Source: Agrobacterium albertimagni AOL15
GTDB taxonomy: Bacteria; Pseudomonadota; Alphaproteobacteria; Rhizobiales; Rhizobiaceae
Reading direction: 5' to 3'
Length of the DNA stretch: 64,000 bases
Assembly (NCBI RefSeq): GCF_000300855.1
Contig: NZ_ALJF01000012.1
Span: 26,388 to 90,387, forward strand
Shown here: piece by piece, positions 1 through 9,578 of the stretch
Layout of the letters: each line of letters opens with the position of its first letter
Numbering within the stretch: the first letter of the stretch is position 1
Position numbers and translations under genes: made by a program
Notes under the pieces: generated by a model
Database searches by the model: none
What the model saw: the letters and a program-made list of their open reading frames with translations, nothing else
What the model was told of the DNA's origin: nothing

Positions 1-1404
1 TGCTGCGATTTCGGCTTCACCATTTGACCCCAACCACGACTTGGTGATTTGGACCGGTGACAGCGGCGCCGTCGGCGTACTCAAAGCCTGCTCGTAGACG
101 TCTTGCCAGACTTTCAGAATATGCTCGATCGTGGAGCGGTCGAAGAGGTCGGTATTGTATTCGATCGACATGCGCCAGCCTGAGGGACGACCTACCATGC
201 CGAAGCTGATGTCATAGACAACGCCGGGTGACTGCGAGGCGGCACTGATGAGCTCGAAGTCACCATAGGAGCGGTCCTCCATGAAGGCCTTCGACAGATT
301 GAAGTTGACCGAAATCAGCGGATTGCGCGAGGGATCGCGCACCGGATTGATGAATTCGACCAGCTTGTTGAATGGCACGCGCTGGTGGTTGACCGCAGCA
401 GTGACCGTCTTTGTCGCCGATGTCAGGTGTTCCTCAAAACTCATTTGCGGGCTGACAGGCACACGCAGGACCAGATTGTTGATGAACACGCCGATCATCG
501 GCTCGAGATCGGAATGTTCGCGCCCGGCGATCTGGGTGCCGAAGAGTATGTCCTCGGATCCGGTGACCCGGTTGAGCACGGCACTGACGATGGCAACACC
601 ATAGGCAAAGAGCGAAACCTTGTGATCACGCGCGGCCGCTTCCATGCGCTCGCCGAATTCAACGGGTTTCACTGCAGAGAGGATCGTCCCATTGACGGTC
701 TTGATCGCGGGTCTTGGGTGATCGCTTGGAACCTCGAAATAGGGAGCACCCGCCAGGGTTTCCTTCCAGAAGCTCTTTTCCGCCTCAAACCCATAGCTTG
801 AAAGGTATTCCTGCTGCCACAAGGCATAGTCGCCATATTGCAATGGCAGGTCAGGCAGAGACGGTACGCGGCCGGCCTCCATGGCCGACGCGATCTCCCC
901 GAGTTCGCGACCGAGCACGCGGATCGACCAGCCGTCAAAACAGGTCTGGTGCGCGGTGATCAGCAGGAATGCCCTGCTGTTTTCCACCATCAGCAAGGTG
1001 ACGCGGAACAAGCCGGCCTGAGACAGATCGAAGGGAGCGGAGGCCGTTTCCTCGCCGATCGACAGGATGCGCTGTTCGCGCTGCTCTGCCGGCATGCTCC
1101 TCAAGTCGATCACCGACAGCTTGAAGTCGACAGCATCGAGCACCTGCTGGGTGGGATTGCCTTGTCGTTCGATAAAGCGTGTGCGCAGGATTTCGTGGCG
1201 CTGAATGATCTTGCGAAACGCCGCCTCGATCGTCGACGCCTTAAACGTCCCGCGAATTTCCCAACGCACCGCGACATTCAAGGCCGGGTTTCCAGGCTGC
1301 ATCTGATCGAGGACCCAGCAACGCAGTTGGGTTTGCGTGCAGGGAAACTCGCCGATGATCTCGGGTGACTCCGTCGTCAGAGAGACGCTTTCGTGCTGGT
1401 TCAT
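1..1404 (-). CDS. Non-ribosomal peptide synthetase, N-terminal condensation domain (partial, cut by left edge)
   Basis: The minus-strand frame is open from an ATG at 1404 to the window edge (468 codons, no stop). Residues about 14-445 form one complete condensation domain; the protein continues beyond the edge, presumably into an A-PCP module. The domain would accept the chain from the PCP at the C terminus of the PKS-NRPS upstream and condense it with the next amino acid. Family motifs are visible: RHEILRTRF near residue 90, FDGWS near 159 and GxFINNL near 320. The catalytic HHxxxDG motif reads HQTCFDG (about residues 154-160), so the second, catalytic His is replaced by Gln. The ATG overlaps the TGA of the upstream gene (ATGA), showing translational coupling within one operon. 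The family is clear; whether the domain is catalytically active is not. Confidence 0.93.
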   Translation of the reverse strand, partial: MNQHESVSLTTESPEIIGEFPCTQTQLRCWVLDQMQPGNPALNVAVRWEIRGTFKASTIEAAFRKIIQRHEILRTRFIERQGNPTQQVLDAVDFKLSVIDLRSMPAEQREQRILSIGEETASAPFDLSQAGLFRVTLLMVENSRAFLLITAHQTCFDGWSIRVLGRELGEIASAMEAGRVPSLPDLPLQYGDYALWQQEYLSSYGFEAEKSFWKETLAGAPYFEVPSDHPRPAIKTVNGTILSAVKPVEFGERMEAAARDHKVSLFAYGVAIVSAVLNRVTGSEDILFGTQIAGREHSDLEPMIGVFINNLVLRVPVSPQMSFEEHLTSATKTVTAAVNHQRVPFNKLVEFINPVRDPSRNPLISVNFNLSKAFMEDRSYGDFELISAASQSPGVVYDISFGMVGRPSGWRMSIEYNTDLFDRSTIEHILKVWQDVYEQALSTPTAPLSPVQITKSWLGSNGEAEIAA

Positions 1405-4400
1405 GATATCCGCTCCATGCTTCGCCGCGCGCCGTTCCGGAAGCTCGAAAGCGAGGGTATCTGATGGACGATGCCGCCTTCGTCAGGCGAACTGACGCTC
1501 AGCTGTTCCGCCGCCTTTTCGGCATAGGCGGCGAGTTCTGCAATCGACGGGTAACGGAGGAGGTGTTTGGCTTCGAGCGGCAGGCCGGCATCGAGCATTC
1601 GAGCCGCGATGCGGAATATCATCAGGGAATCTGCGCCGAGCGCATAGAGATTGTCTTCGACGCCGATCGGGTCGATGTCGAGTACACCCTCCCAGATGTC
1701 CATCAGCCGCTCTTCCATGGCTGTGCGCGGTGCCGTCTTTGCGGCTGCCTTGGTCTGCCCGTCGTCACGGCGCAGCTCGCGGGCTTCCAGGGCCTTGCGG
1801 TTGAGCTTGCCATTGCCTGTCAGAGGCAGTTCGATTTCCCGAGACCAGACGGAGGGCACCATATAGGCGGGCAGGTCGCGACGAACCGCCTTGGCAAGCT
1901 CTGCCGCATCCGCTGCCCGGGTCTCGGGGTTGGCGACGAAGTAGCAGGCAAGCAGCAGCTCTCCGCGGGCGTTTCTGGCGCCGACGACAGCGCATTGGCG
2001 CAGACCTTCGACCTTTGAGATCACCGCTTCGATCTCTCCAAGCTCAATGCGGAAACCGCGCAGTTTCACCTGATTGTCGCGTCGGCCAAGCAACTGCAAC
2101 GAGCCATCCTTCAGACGCCGGCCGAGATCGCCGGTCTTGTAGAGGCGCTGCTCCTCACCAAGGCCGATATCGCAGGAGATGAATGCGGTCTCGGTCAGGT
2201 CTGGTCTGTCGAAATAGCCCTCCGCCAGGCCATCCCCGCCGATATGGAGTTCACCGACGACCCCGGGTGGCACAAGGCGACCATCGGGGCCGAGAATGTG
2301 AAGCTCGGTATTTGCGATCGGGTGACCGATCGTGATCGGTGCGTCCCCATCGGTGATCTTGGCCAACGACGACCAGATGGTGGTTTCGGTCGGACCATAC
2401 ATGTTCCATAGGGAGCCCTGCATGCCGGAAAGTGTGCGGGCAAGGCTTGCAGGCAGTGCCTCGCCACCACACAGCTTCTTCAAGGGACGGGTTTTATCGA
2501 GGCCGGCTTCAACCAGCATCTGCCAGAGTGTCGGGGTCGCCTGAAGCACGGTTGCAGCGCTTTCGTTGATGAGGCGAACAAGCGCGAAACCGTCTTCGAC
2601 CTGCGAACGGTCAGCGATCACAACACTGCCACCGCAGATCAGCGGCAGGTAAAGTTCGAGGCCCGCGATGTCGAATGAGATCGTGGTGACCGCGACGATG
2701 ACGTCGTCCGACGCGAAGCCTGGTTCCCTGGCCATCGAGCACAAGAAGTTCGTCAGCGAGCGGTGGCTGATCGAGACACCTTTGGGCGTTCCCGTCGACC
2801 CGGAGGTAAAGATCACATAGGCGGTGCTATCGGCGTGAGGCGGCAGGATATCCGGTGCTGATGCGGAGGAAGGGGCCAGAGCGCTGAGCACCTTGTCCAG
2901 CCGGATCGTCGCCGTTTTTAAGGTGCCGATCTCTGCCTCATCCGCGTCTGTCTTTGTGAGTGCCTCATTCGCATCCGTGTCGCAGACGATGGCAGCCGGT
3001 CTCGCGGCATTGAGCGTCTGGTGAAGGCGCGCCGCCGGATGACCAGGGTCAAGTGGCACATAAGCATGACCTGCCTTCATGATGCCGATCAGGGCCACGA
3101 GCATCTCGAGCGAGCGGTCTACCAGCAGCGCCACGCGCTCGCCCCGTCCGTGAAGGACTTTCTGGAGATGGTGGGCAAAGGCGTTGCTTTGCGCCTCAAG
3201 CTCCCCATAGGTCATCGATCGAGCGCCATGGCGCGCAGCGATAGCGCCCGCTTTCGATTGGGCCTGTCTGGCAACCAAGGTAACGACGCTGTCCTCGCGC
3301 GGATAGTCGGCAGCGCTTTCATTGAGATCCCGAGCCAGCCAATGCATTTCTCGTTGCGATAGCAGAGGCAGGTCGGTCACCAGCGAAGCGTCCTTTTCGG
3401 CGAGCGCCGTCAACAAGGTGATAAGGTGGCCAATCCAGCGCTCGACCGTTTCGCGGTCCAGGACGTCCGCATTGTAGTCGACGTCGATCCGGATGCCATC
3501 CTTGCTCTCGATCATGTTGAGGAACATGTCGAAATTCGCGAAGGATTTGGGGTTGGGCGTAATCGCGACGTCCAGTCCCTCGAATGTTGCATTTGCCGCG
3601 ACACGTTCAAGGTTGAACTGAATGCCTGTCAACGGGAGGCGGCTGGGGTCACGCTTTACACCCAGCGTCTTGACGAGCGTGCCATACGTATAGTCCTGAT
3701 GCTCGAAAGCCTTGAGAACCAGTTGTTGGGTGGTCTTCAGGTGATCCTCGAAGGAGGCTTCAAGATCGACCCGCTGGCGGATCGGTAGCAGATTGACACA
3801 GTGACCGACGAGGATCTTGTCTTCCAGCAGGCTCTGGCCTGCCGAGGGAACCGCGATAACGATGTCGGTCTGGCCCGAAAGGCGCGCAAGCATGACCTGA
3901 AGTGCCGCAAGCATGGTGGAAAACATCGTCGCACCAGACCGCGCGCCGCGCTTTCTCACCGCACCGCTTATGTCGGACGGAACGATCACCGTGCAGGTGC
4001 CGCCTGCAAAGCTGCGCCGATCTGGATGCGGACGATCGAAGGGCAGATCAAGGAGTTCGGGCGGCTGCTGATATTGTGCATGCCAGAATTGTGCGGTGTT
4101 TGAACCGACCTCGCCGCCGGGTGCATGGTGCTCGGCGTAGTCGGCAAAAGACATAGAGGGCTCAAGCATCGGCGATTCCGCCCGCAAGGCGGCCGTATAG
4201 GCCTGTGACAGCTCATTGATGATCACGTTCAGCGACCAGCCATCGCAGACGATGTGGTGTGCGGTAAACACCAGCACGTGCCGATCCTGCGCCATTGTCA
4301 CGAGAAAAGCGCGTGCCAGTGGCCCTTCCACGAGATCAAACGGCGTCTTGGCATCGGCTTCGATCAGTTGCGCGAGCCTGGCCTTCGCCGACGGATCTTC

Positions 4401-7400
4401 AGACAGGTCGATCAGCTCGACCGGGAGCGTGAAGTCGGAGATGAAGCTGAAGCGTTCGCCGTTGCGATCGAAGCGAATATGCAAAGCATCATGGCGCGCG
4501 ACGACGGCATGGATTGCCCGAACAAAGGCATGCTTGTCCAGCGTTCCAGACAACTCAAGGGACAAGGATTCGTTGAAGGAGCAGGAGGCTTCTTCACCGG
4601 CCTGTGCGGCAAGCCAGATCTCGGATTGCGCTTCGGTTAGTCGCGCACTCTTTGTCCGGTCTGGCTTGGAGAGCGCTGGCCGGGGCGAAGCTTGAGTGGC
4701 ATTTGCCAGCCCGTTCAGCCCGCGCCCCGCCTTGGGCGCCAGGATGCCGACGCATTGCAGAGCGTCGACTGCATCGCGGAAGGCTCTGGCGATCGTCTTG
4801 AAGTCCTCTTCGCTATGGGCCGTCGTCAAGAAGCAGGGATAGCCCTCCTGGATGTGGATGCCGTTCATCCGAAGATAGGGGTAGAGCAGTCCGCCAAGCG
4901 GATCCTGACTGCTGAAATCGGTCACGAACCAGCTCTTGTAGCCGCGCAGGCATGGCGGGACGCCCCGCTTTTCGAGCTCCAGGTTGATTTCGTCGACAAG
5001 CGCTTCCGTTCGCTTTGCCACACGGTCGTAGAGCGCGGATCCATCGCCTTTGATGTGGTGAAGCACGGCACGGGCCGCTGCAAGAACCACCGGGTGGCGA
5101 ACGAAGGTGCCGGCAAAGAAGGTCGGGACGACGTTGGGCACGCTGTCGTCACCATAGCGCCAGTAGCCTCCGTCAAGTGCGTCCATGAAGCGGTTGTTTC
5201 CTGCCAAGACCCCGATCGGCATGCCGCCGCCGACGACCTTGCCGTATGTTGCCATGTCACCCTTGATACCCCAGATCGCCTGCATGCCGCCGGGATCGAC
5301 GCGAAAGCCGGTGACCACTTCATCGAAGACCAGTGCATAGCCTGACGTATCGGCGATCTCGCGCAATGTCGCGACGAAGTCACGCGGGCGAAGTTCGGGA
5401 TGGCGGCTCTGAATAGGCTCGATGATGACGGCTGCCAGCTCGCCTGCATTTGCCTTGATCCAGTCCAGGCTCTCGTCTGTGCCATAGGGCAGGACGACCA
5501 TGTTGCTCACCGAGCCGGAGGGAATGCCGGCGGCAATCGGCAGAGCGATCGGTTCCTTGGCGCGGGCGCGGCCCTTGACGAGGACCTCGTCGAACTGGCC
5601 GTGATAGTCGTTGGCGAACACAGCAATACGATCGCGACCGGTGACGGCGCGGGCAAGCCGCATGGCGGCCATAACGGCTTCAGAGCCAGTGTTGCAGAAC
5701 GTCACCCGTTGATGGCCGGTCATGGCGCTGAAAAGTTCTGCGACCTCGCCAGCCAGTGGCGTCTGGGGACCAATTGCAAAACCGTCCTCCATCTGAGCTT
5801 TCATTGCCTCGACGACGAAATCCGGCGCATGGCCAAAGGCCGTCTGGCCGAAACCATTGACCAAGTCGATATATTCATGACCGTCGATATCCCAGATGCG
5901 CGCGCCCTTGGAGCGGTGGCACACCACGGGGAAGATCATTTCCTTCCATTCTGCTCTGAAGCCGGACGCCGTGCGCGGATCGGCCAGGCTGGCCCGATGG
6001 GCCTGGGTAAACTGCTTGGAGCCTTGGTTTCGATTGGAATAGGCAAGCACGAGGTCGTTGATGAAGGCTCCTTGCTCCGCGCTGGTCTGCGCCATGCCCC
6101 TCTTGCCGGACTGCTGATAGTGGCGATATCGCGCGCCGCCGATTTCCTCGGTTTCCGCCGCCTCCGGGCCGGGTTTTCCAAGCGCTACAGGCTCAGGGTC
6201 AGTGGAGGGGGCAGGACTGGCGGGAGACGGCGTTTCAGACGTCGTTGGCGCAGATGATGCGCTTGCGGTCACGCCGCCGCCCTGAAGCAGCTGGAACTGC
6301 TGTGCAAAGAGGTCCTGCGCCAAGCGCAGCTGGGATTGCAGCAGCGCTTCGAGGCCCGGTGCCGCTGCCGCGCGGTCAGCGATCTGCATCACCGCTGAAG
6401 GTGTCGACGAAGGCGTTGTCGTCTGGACCGCTATGGCGGACGGACCGGTTGTAATCGATGCTGGCTGCGGTTTGATTGGGACGTCAGCGTCTGCCGGGTC
6501 CGGAGGCAGCACCCGATCGAGATGGCGCGCCAGTGCCGCGACCGATGGGATGTTGGCCAACAGTTCACGAAACGAGATCCTGACGCCGTAGAGCCGGTCG
6601 ATCTTCTGGGCAAACTGGCCGATAAACAGGCTGTCGAAGCCAAGTTCGAGGAAAGTGTCATTGATGTTTTGCGCATCAATCGGCTCGCCGGACATCTCGC
6701 CCAAGAGCGAGATCAAGGCAGACTCGAGCTTTGCAATGCGGCTCGGGACCGTCACGGTGTTGATGGCGTTCATGGTTTCCACCTCACTTGATGCGAATTG
6801 CTCGCGCTTGATGCTCTGTTTGCCGTCCAAACTTGCCGGGCGTTCGGCGCGCCTGCGCCGCTCGGATGGCGGCGCTTCGATCCAGTGTCGCTGCCGCTGG
6901 AAGGGATAGGTCGGCAGGGGGATGGACTGGCGAGGATTGCCGTTGAGACCCGGCCAGGGAAGATTGCTGCCTGCCATCCAGAGTCTGGCATGGGCGTCGG
7001 CCACGAAGTGTCTGGCCAAGGCTGCGCTGTCGTGTTCCGGCAGGGACTGGACGATGGCCGGGAGTTGATCACGGCCAATCGTCTGCGCCGCAAAGACCGA
7101 CAGGCTTCGACCTGGCCCGACCTCGAGCAAGATGGGGTGTTGATCCTTGCACAGGGTCAACAGACCATCGGAAAAACGCACCGGTTCGCGGCAGTGGCGT
7201 GCCCAGTAGTCCGGCGACGAGCTGAAAACCTCGCTCTGCCAGTCGCCCGTCACGCAGGAGATGTAGGGGATGGTCGCCTGCCCGTAGGTCACTTTGGACG
7301 CCACATCCCGCAGGGCATCGATGCACGGGTCCATCATTGCGGAATGGAAGGCGTGCGACGTATGCAGCCTGCTGAAGGCGATCCCGGCTTTTTCCAGGCG

Positions 7401-9578
7401 GAAACAAAGCGCTTCTATATCGTCCACTGGGCCGGAGGCGACGCAGAGTTTTGGCGCGTTGATTGCGGCGATTTCCGCCTCGCCCACGAGTTGGTTGGCA
7501 AGCACGTCGGGGGCTGCGCGCACCGATATCATCGCGCCTGGAGACTGCTCCTGCATCAGCTGTCCGCGCGTGGCCACCAGTGTTAACGCGTCCTCGAACG
7601 AGATTACGTTGGCAAGCGTCGCGGCCACGAACTCGCCGACGCTGTGGCCGATCATTGCCGTCGGCTTCAGGCCACGGGAGATCCAGAGCTGGGCCAGGGC
7701 ATATTCCACGAGATAAAGGCAAGGCTGAGCAATGCGTGTTTCTCGCTGTTCCTCGGCCAAAGCGCGGCTGACGGGACCGGCGTGGCAGATATACTCCTTC
7801 AAATCGATGCCAAAGCGCATCTTCAAGAGCTCGGTGCCGCGATCGATCCAACGGGCAAATTCCGGTTCGCTGGTATGCAGCGCAGCCCCCATGCCAACAT
7901 ACTGGGCGCCCTGGCCTGGAAACATGAAGACGACCGGCGGAGGGCAGTCCTCTGCGACAGCGGTTGTCGGGTTTTCCCGCTTCAGTCCCTCGATGGCCTC
8001 TTCAATCGTTTCGGCCGATATCGCGGTACGGGTGCGAAAGGCGTGGCGCCCCTCCTGCAGCGTTGTGGCAAGCGCCTCGATTGAGATGTCTCGATTCTTC
8101 TCCAGATGGCCCACGAGATTGCGTCGCATCTGCGACAAGGCAGCTTCCGAGCGGGCCGACAGGGGGAGGATCAGGGGTGCGGTCGTCCTGGCCTCTCCCT
8201 TGATGGGTTTGGGGGCCTCTTCCAGGACGACGTGTATATTGGTCCCGCCAACCCCAAACGCGCTGACGCCTGCGCAGCGCGGTGTGGAGCCAGCCGGCCA
8301 GTCGCTCGTCCGGTCGGGAATGTAAAATCGCGTATTGTCGAGATCTACGTGTGGATTGGGGGCCTTGAAGTTGGGCATCGCGGGGATCTTGCCGTGATGC
8401 AAGGCAAGAGTCGCCTTGATGAGGCCCGCGACCCCGGCCGCTGCATCAAGATGGCCGATCGACCCCTTCAAGGAGCCGAGGGCGCAGCTTTTGCGTTGCA
8501 GAGGCGCCCGCGAAAACGCCTGCGTGAGGCCAGAGAACTCAATCGGATCGCCCAGCGGGGTCGCAGTGCCATGGCACTCGATGTAGCCGATCGCTGCGGG
8601 ATCAATACCCGCATGGGCGATCGCAGCCGTGATAACGTCTGCCTGTCCCTCTGCACTTGGGGCGGTAAAACCGATCTTGTCAGACCCGTCATTGTTGACG
8701 CCATAACCGCGGATGATCGCATAGATCATATCGCCGTCGGCCAAGGCGTCTTCGAGCCGCTTGAGGAGAACAACGCCGGCTCCGCTGCCGAAGACCGTGC
8801 CGGATGCATCCGCATCGAAGGGACGGCAGACGCCGTCTCGGGAAACCATCCCGCCTTCCTGATAGATACAGCCGCGCTTCTGCGGATGGGTGATCGAGAC
8901 ACCGCCGGCCAGCGCCATATCGCAACTATAGGTCAGAAGGTTCTGGCATGCCTGCGAGACGGCAAGCAGCGAAGTGGAGCAGGCCGATTGCAGCGTGAAG
9001 GCTGGGCCGCGCAGATTGAGCTTGTAGGCGATGCGCGTTGCAAGCGCGTCGCCGAGCGAACCTATCAGTTGGTTGTAGCAGCCGATCTGATAGTTGGACG
9101 TGACTTCCTCGACGGCCGCGCGGTCGGGAAGCACATTGTTGAGCAGGTAAGTTGGCATCGAGCAGCCGGCAAAGACACCGACCAGACCAGGCGCTTGATA
9201 GGGATCGTACCCGGCAGACTCCAAGGCTTCCCAGCAGATTTCCAGAAAAACCCGATGCTGAGGATCGGTCAATGCCGCTTCGCGCGCGAACATGCCGAAG
9301 AATTCGGCATCAAACATATCTACGTCGGCAAGGTGCGGACGGCATGCGACATAGTCGGGTGACGCGCGTTCCTCGTCTGTGAACCCATCTTCGATCTCGT
9401 CTGCTTTGAAGATGCGGAAAGCATTTTCTCCACTTTTCACGAGGTCCCACAGACCTTGAACGCTGTCGGCCTTCGGAAAGCGTCCGGACATTCCGATGAT
9501 TGCGATGCCGCCGGAAACATCAGGGTCGACCTCGGCATTCTTGGGAGCATGGCCGTTTGGCCGCAGGTCGACGGTCAT
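1401..9578 (-). CDS. Hybrid polyketide synthase / non-ribosomal peptide synthetase with internal aminotransferase (KS-AT-ACP-AMT-C-A-PCP)
   Basis: A 2725-residue assembly-line enzyme. KS: residues about 22-455, with the triad Cys200 (SACSTS), His336 (HGTATPLGDP) and His376. AT: about 548-860, with PGQGAQ, GHSVGE (Ser646) and HAFH at 742-745, the motif of malonyl-specific AT domains. ACP: about 948-1022, carrier Ser983. After a Pro/Ser/Ala-rich linker comes a class III PLP aminotransferase, about 1190-1615, with Lys1447 (YGKVVGGG) as the expected PLP lysine. C domain: about 1645-2080, intact HHIVCDG. A domain: about 2110-2600, with FTSGSTGTPKG and YGPTETT. PCP: Ser2651. This order resembles McyE and MycA, which make beta-amino acyl units. 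No KR, DH or TE is present. The A-domain code read by hand (D-I-L-Q-L-G-M-I-W-K) resembles known glycine codes. Start and stop both overlap the neighbouring genes by four bases. Confidence 0.95.
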   Translation of the reverse strand: MTVDLRPNGHAPKNAEVDPDVSGGIAIIGMSGRFPKADSVQGLWDLVKSGENAFRIFKADEIEDGFTDEERASPDYVACRPHLADVDMFDAEFFGMFAREAALTDPQHRVFLEICWEALESAGYDPYQAPGLVGVFAGCSMPTYLLNNVLPDRAAVEEVTSNYQIGCYNQLIGSLGDALATRIAYKLNLRGPAFTLQSACSTSLLAVSQACQNLLTYSCDMALAGGVSITHPQKRGCIYQEGGMVSRDGVCRPFDADASGTVFGSGAGVVLLKRLEDALADGDMIYAIIRGYGVNNDGSDKIGFTAPSAEGQADVITAAIAHAGIDPAAIGYIECHGTATPLGDPIEFSGLTQAFSRAPLQRKSCALGSLKGSIGHLDAAAGVAGLIKATLALHHGKIPAMPNFKAPNPHVDLDNTRFYIPDRTSDWPAGSTPRCAGVSAFGVGGTNIHVVLEEAPKPIKGEARTTAPLILPLSARSEAALSQMRRNLVGHLEKNRDISIEALATTLQEGRHAFRTRTAISAETIEEAIEGLKRENPTTAVAEDCPPPVVFMFPGQGAQYVGMGAALHTSEPEFARWIDRGTELLKMRFGIDLKEYICHAGPVSRALAEEQRETRIAQPCLYLVEYALAQLWISRGLKPTAMIGHSVGEFVAATLANVISFEDALTLVATRGQLMQEQSPGAMISVRAAPDVLANQLVGEAEIAAINAPKLCVASGPVDDIEALCFRLEKAGIAFSRLHTSHAFHSAMMDPCIDALRDVASKVTYGQATIPYISCVTGDWQSEVFSSSPDYWARHCREPVRFSDGLLTLCKDQHPILLEVGPGRSLSVFAAQTIGRDQLPAIVQSLPEHDSAALARHFVADAHARLWMAGSNLPWPGLNGNPRQSIPLPTYPFQRQRHWIEAPPSERRRRAERPASLDGKQSIKREQFASSEVETMNAINTVTVPSRIAKLESALISLLGEMSGEPIDAQNINDTFLELGFDSLFIGQFAQKIDRLYGVRISFRELLANIPSVAALARHLDRVLPPDPADADVPIKPQPASITTGPSAIAVQTTTPSSTPSAVMQIADRAAAAPGLEALLQSQLRLAQDLFAQQFQLLQGGGVTASASSAPTTSETPSPASPAPSTDPEPVALGKPGPEAAETEEIGGARYRHYQQSGKRGMAQTSAEQGAFINDLVLAYSNRNQGSKQFTQAHRASLADPRTASGFRAEWKEMIFPVVCHRSKGARIWDIDGHEYIDLVNGFGQTAFGHAPDFVVEAMKAQMEDGFAIGPQTPLAGEVAELFSAMTGHQRVTFCNTGSEAVMAAMRLARAVTGRDRIAVFANDYHGQFDEVLVKGRARAKEPIALPIAAGIPSGSVSNMVVLPYGTDESLDWIKANAGELAAVIIEPIQSRHPELRPRDFVATLREIADTSGYALVFDEVVTGFRVDPGGMQAIWGIKGDMATYGKVVGGGMPIGVLAGNNRFMDALDGGYWRYGDDSVPNVVPTFFAGTFVRHPVVLAAARAVLHHIKGDGSALYDRVAKRTEALVDEINLELEKRGVPPCLRGYKSWFVTDFSSQDPLGGLLYPYLRMNGIHIQEGYPCFLTTAHSEEDFKTIARAFRDAVDALQCVGILAPKAGRGLNGLANATQASPRPALSKPDRTKSARLTEAQSEIWLAAQAGEEASCSFNESLSLELSGTLDKHAFVRAIHAVVARHDALHIRFDRNGERFSFISDFTLPVELIDLSEDPSAKARLAQLIEADAKTPFDLVEGPLARAFLVTMAQDRHVLVFTAHHIVCDGWSLNVIINELSQAYTAALRAESPMLEPSMSFADYAEHHAPGGEVGSNTAQFWHAQYQQPPELLDLPFDRPHPDRRSFAGGTCTVIVPSDISGAVRKRGARSGATMFSTMLAALQVMLARLSGQTDIVIAVPSAGQSLLEDKILVGHCVNLLPIRQRVDLEASFEDHLKTTQQLVLKAFEHQDYTYGTLVKTLGVKRDPSRLPLTGIQFNLERVAANATFEGLDVAITPNPKSFANFDMFLNMIESKDGIRIDVDYNADVLDRETVERWIGHLITLLTALAEKDASLVTDLPLLSQREMHWLARDLNESAADYPREDSVVTLVARQAQSKAGAIAARHGARSMTYGELEAQSNAFAHHLQKVLHGRGERVALLVDRSLEMLVALIGIMKAGHAYVPLDPGHPAARLHQTLNAARPAAIVCDTDANEALTKTDADEAEIGTLKTATIRLDKVLSALAPSSASAPDILPPHADSTAYVIFTSGSTGTPKGVSISHRSLTNFLCSMAREPGFASDDVIVAVTTISFDIAGLELYLPLICGGSVVIADRSQVEDGFALVRLINESAATVLQATPTLWQMLVEAGLDKTRPLKKLCGGEALPASLARTLSGMQGSLWNMYGPTETTIWSSLAKITDGDAPITIGHPIANTELHILGPDGRLVPPGVVGELHIGGDGLAEGYFDRPDLTETAFISCDIGLGEEQRLYKTGDLGRRLKDGSLQLLGRRDNQVKLRGFRIELGEIEAVISKVEGLRQCAVVGARNARGELLLACYFVANPETRAADAAELAKAVRRDLPAYMVPSVWSREIELPLTGNGKLNRKALEARELRRDDGQTKAAAKTAPRTAMEERLMDIWEGVLDIDPIGVEDNLYALGADSLMIFRIAARMLDAGLPLEAKHLLRYPSIAELAAYAEKAAEQLSVSSPDEGGIVHQIPSLSSFRNGARRSMERIS

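Noticed and set aside
8106..9362. 418-codon plus-strand frame
   Set aside because: Antisense of the KS domain coding region.
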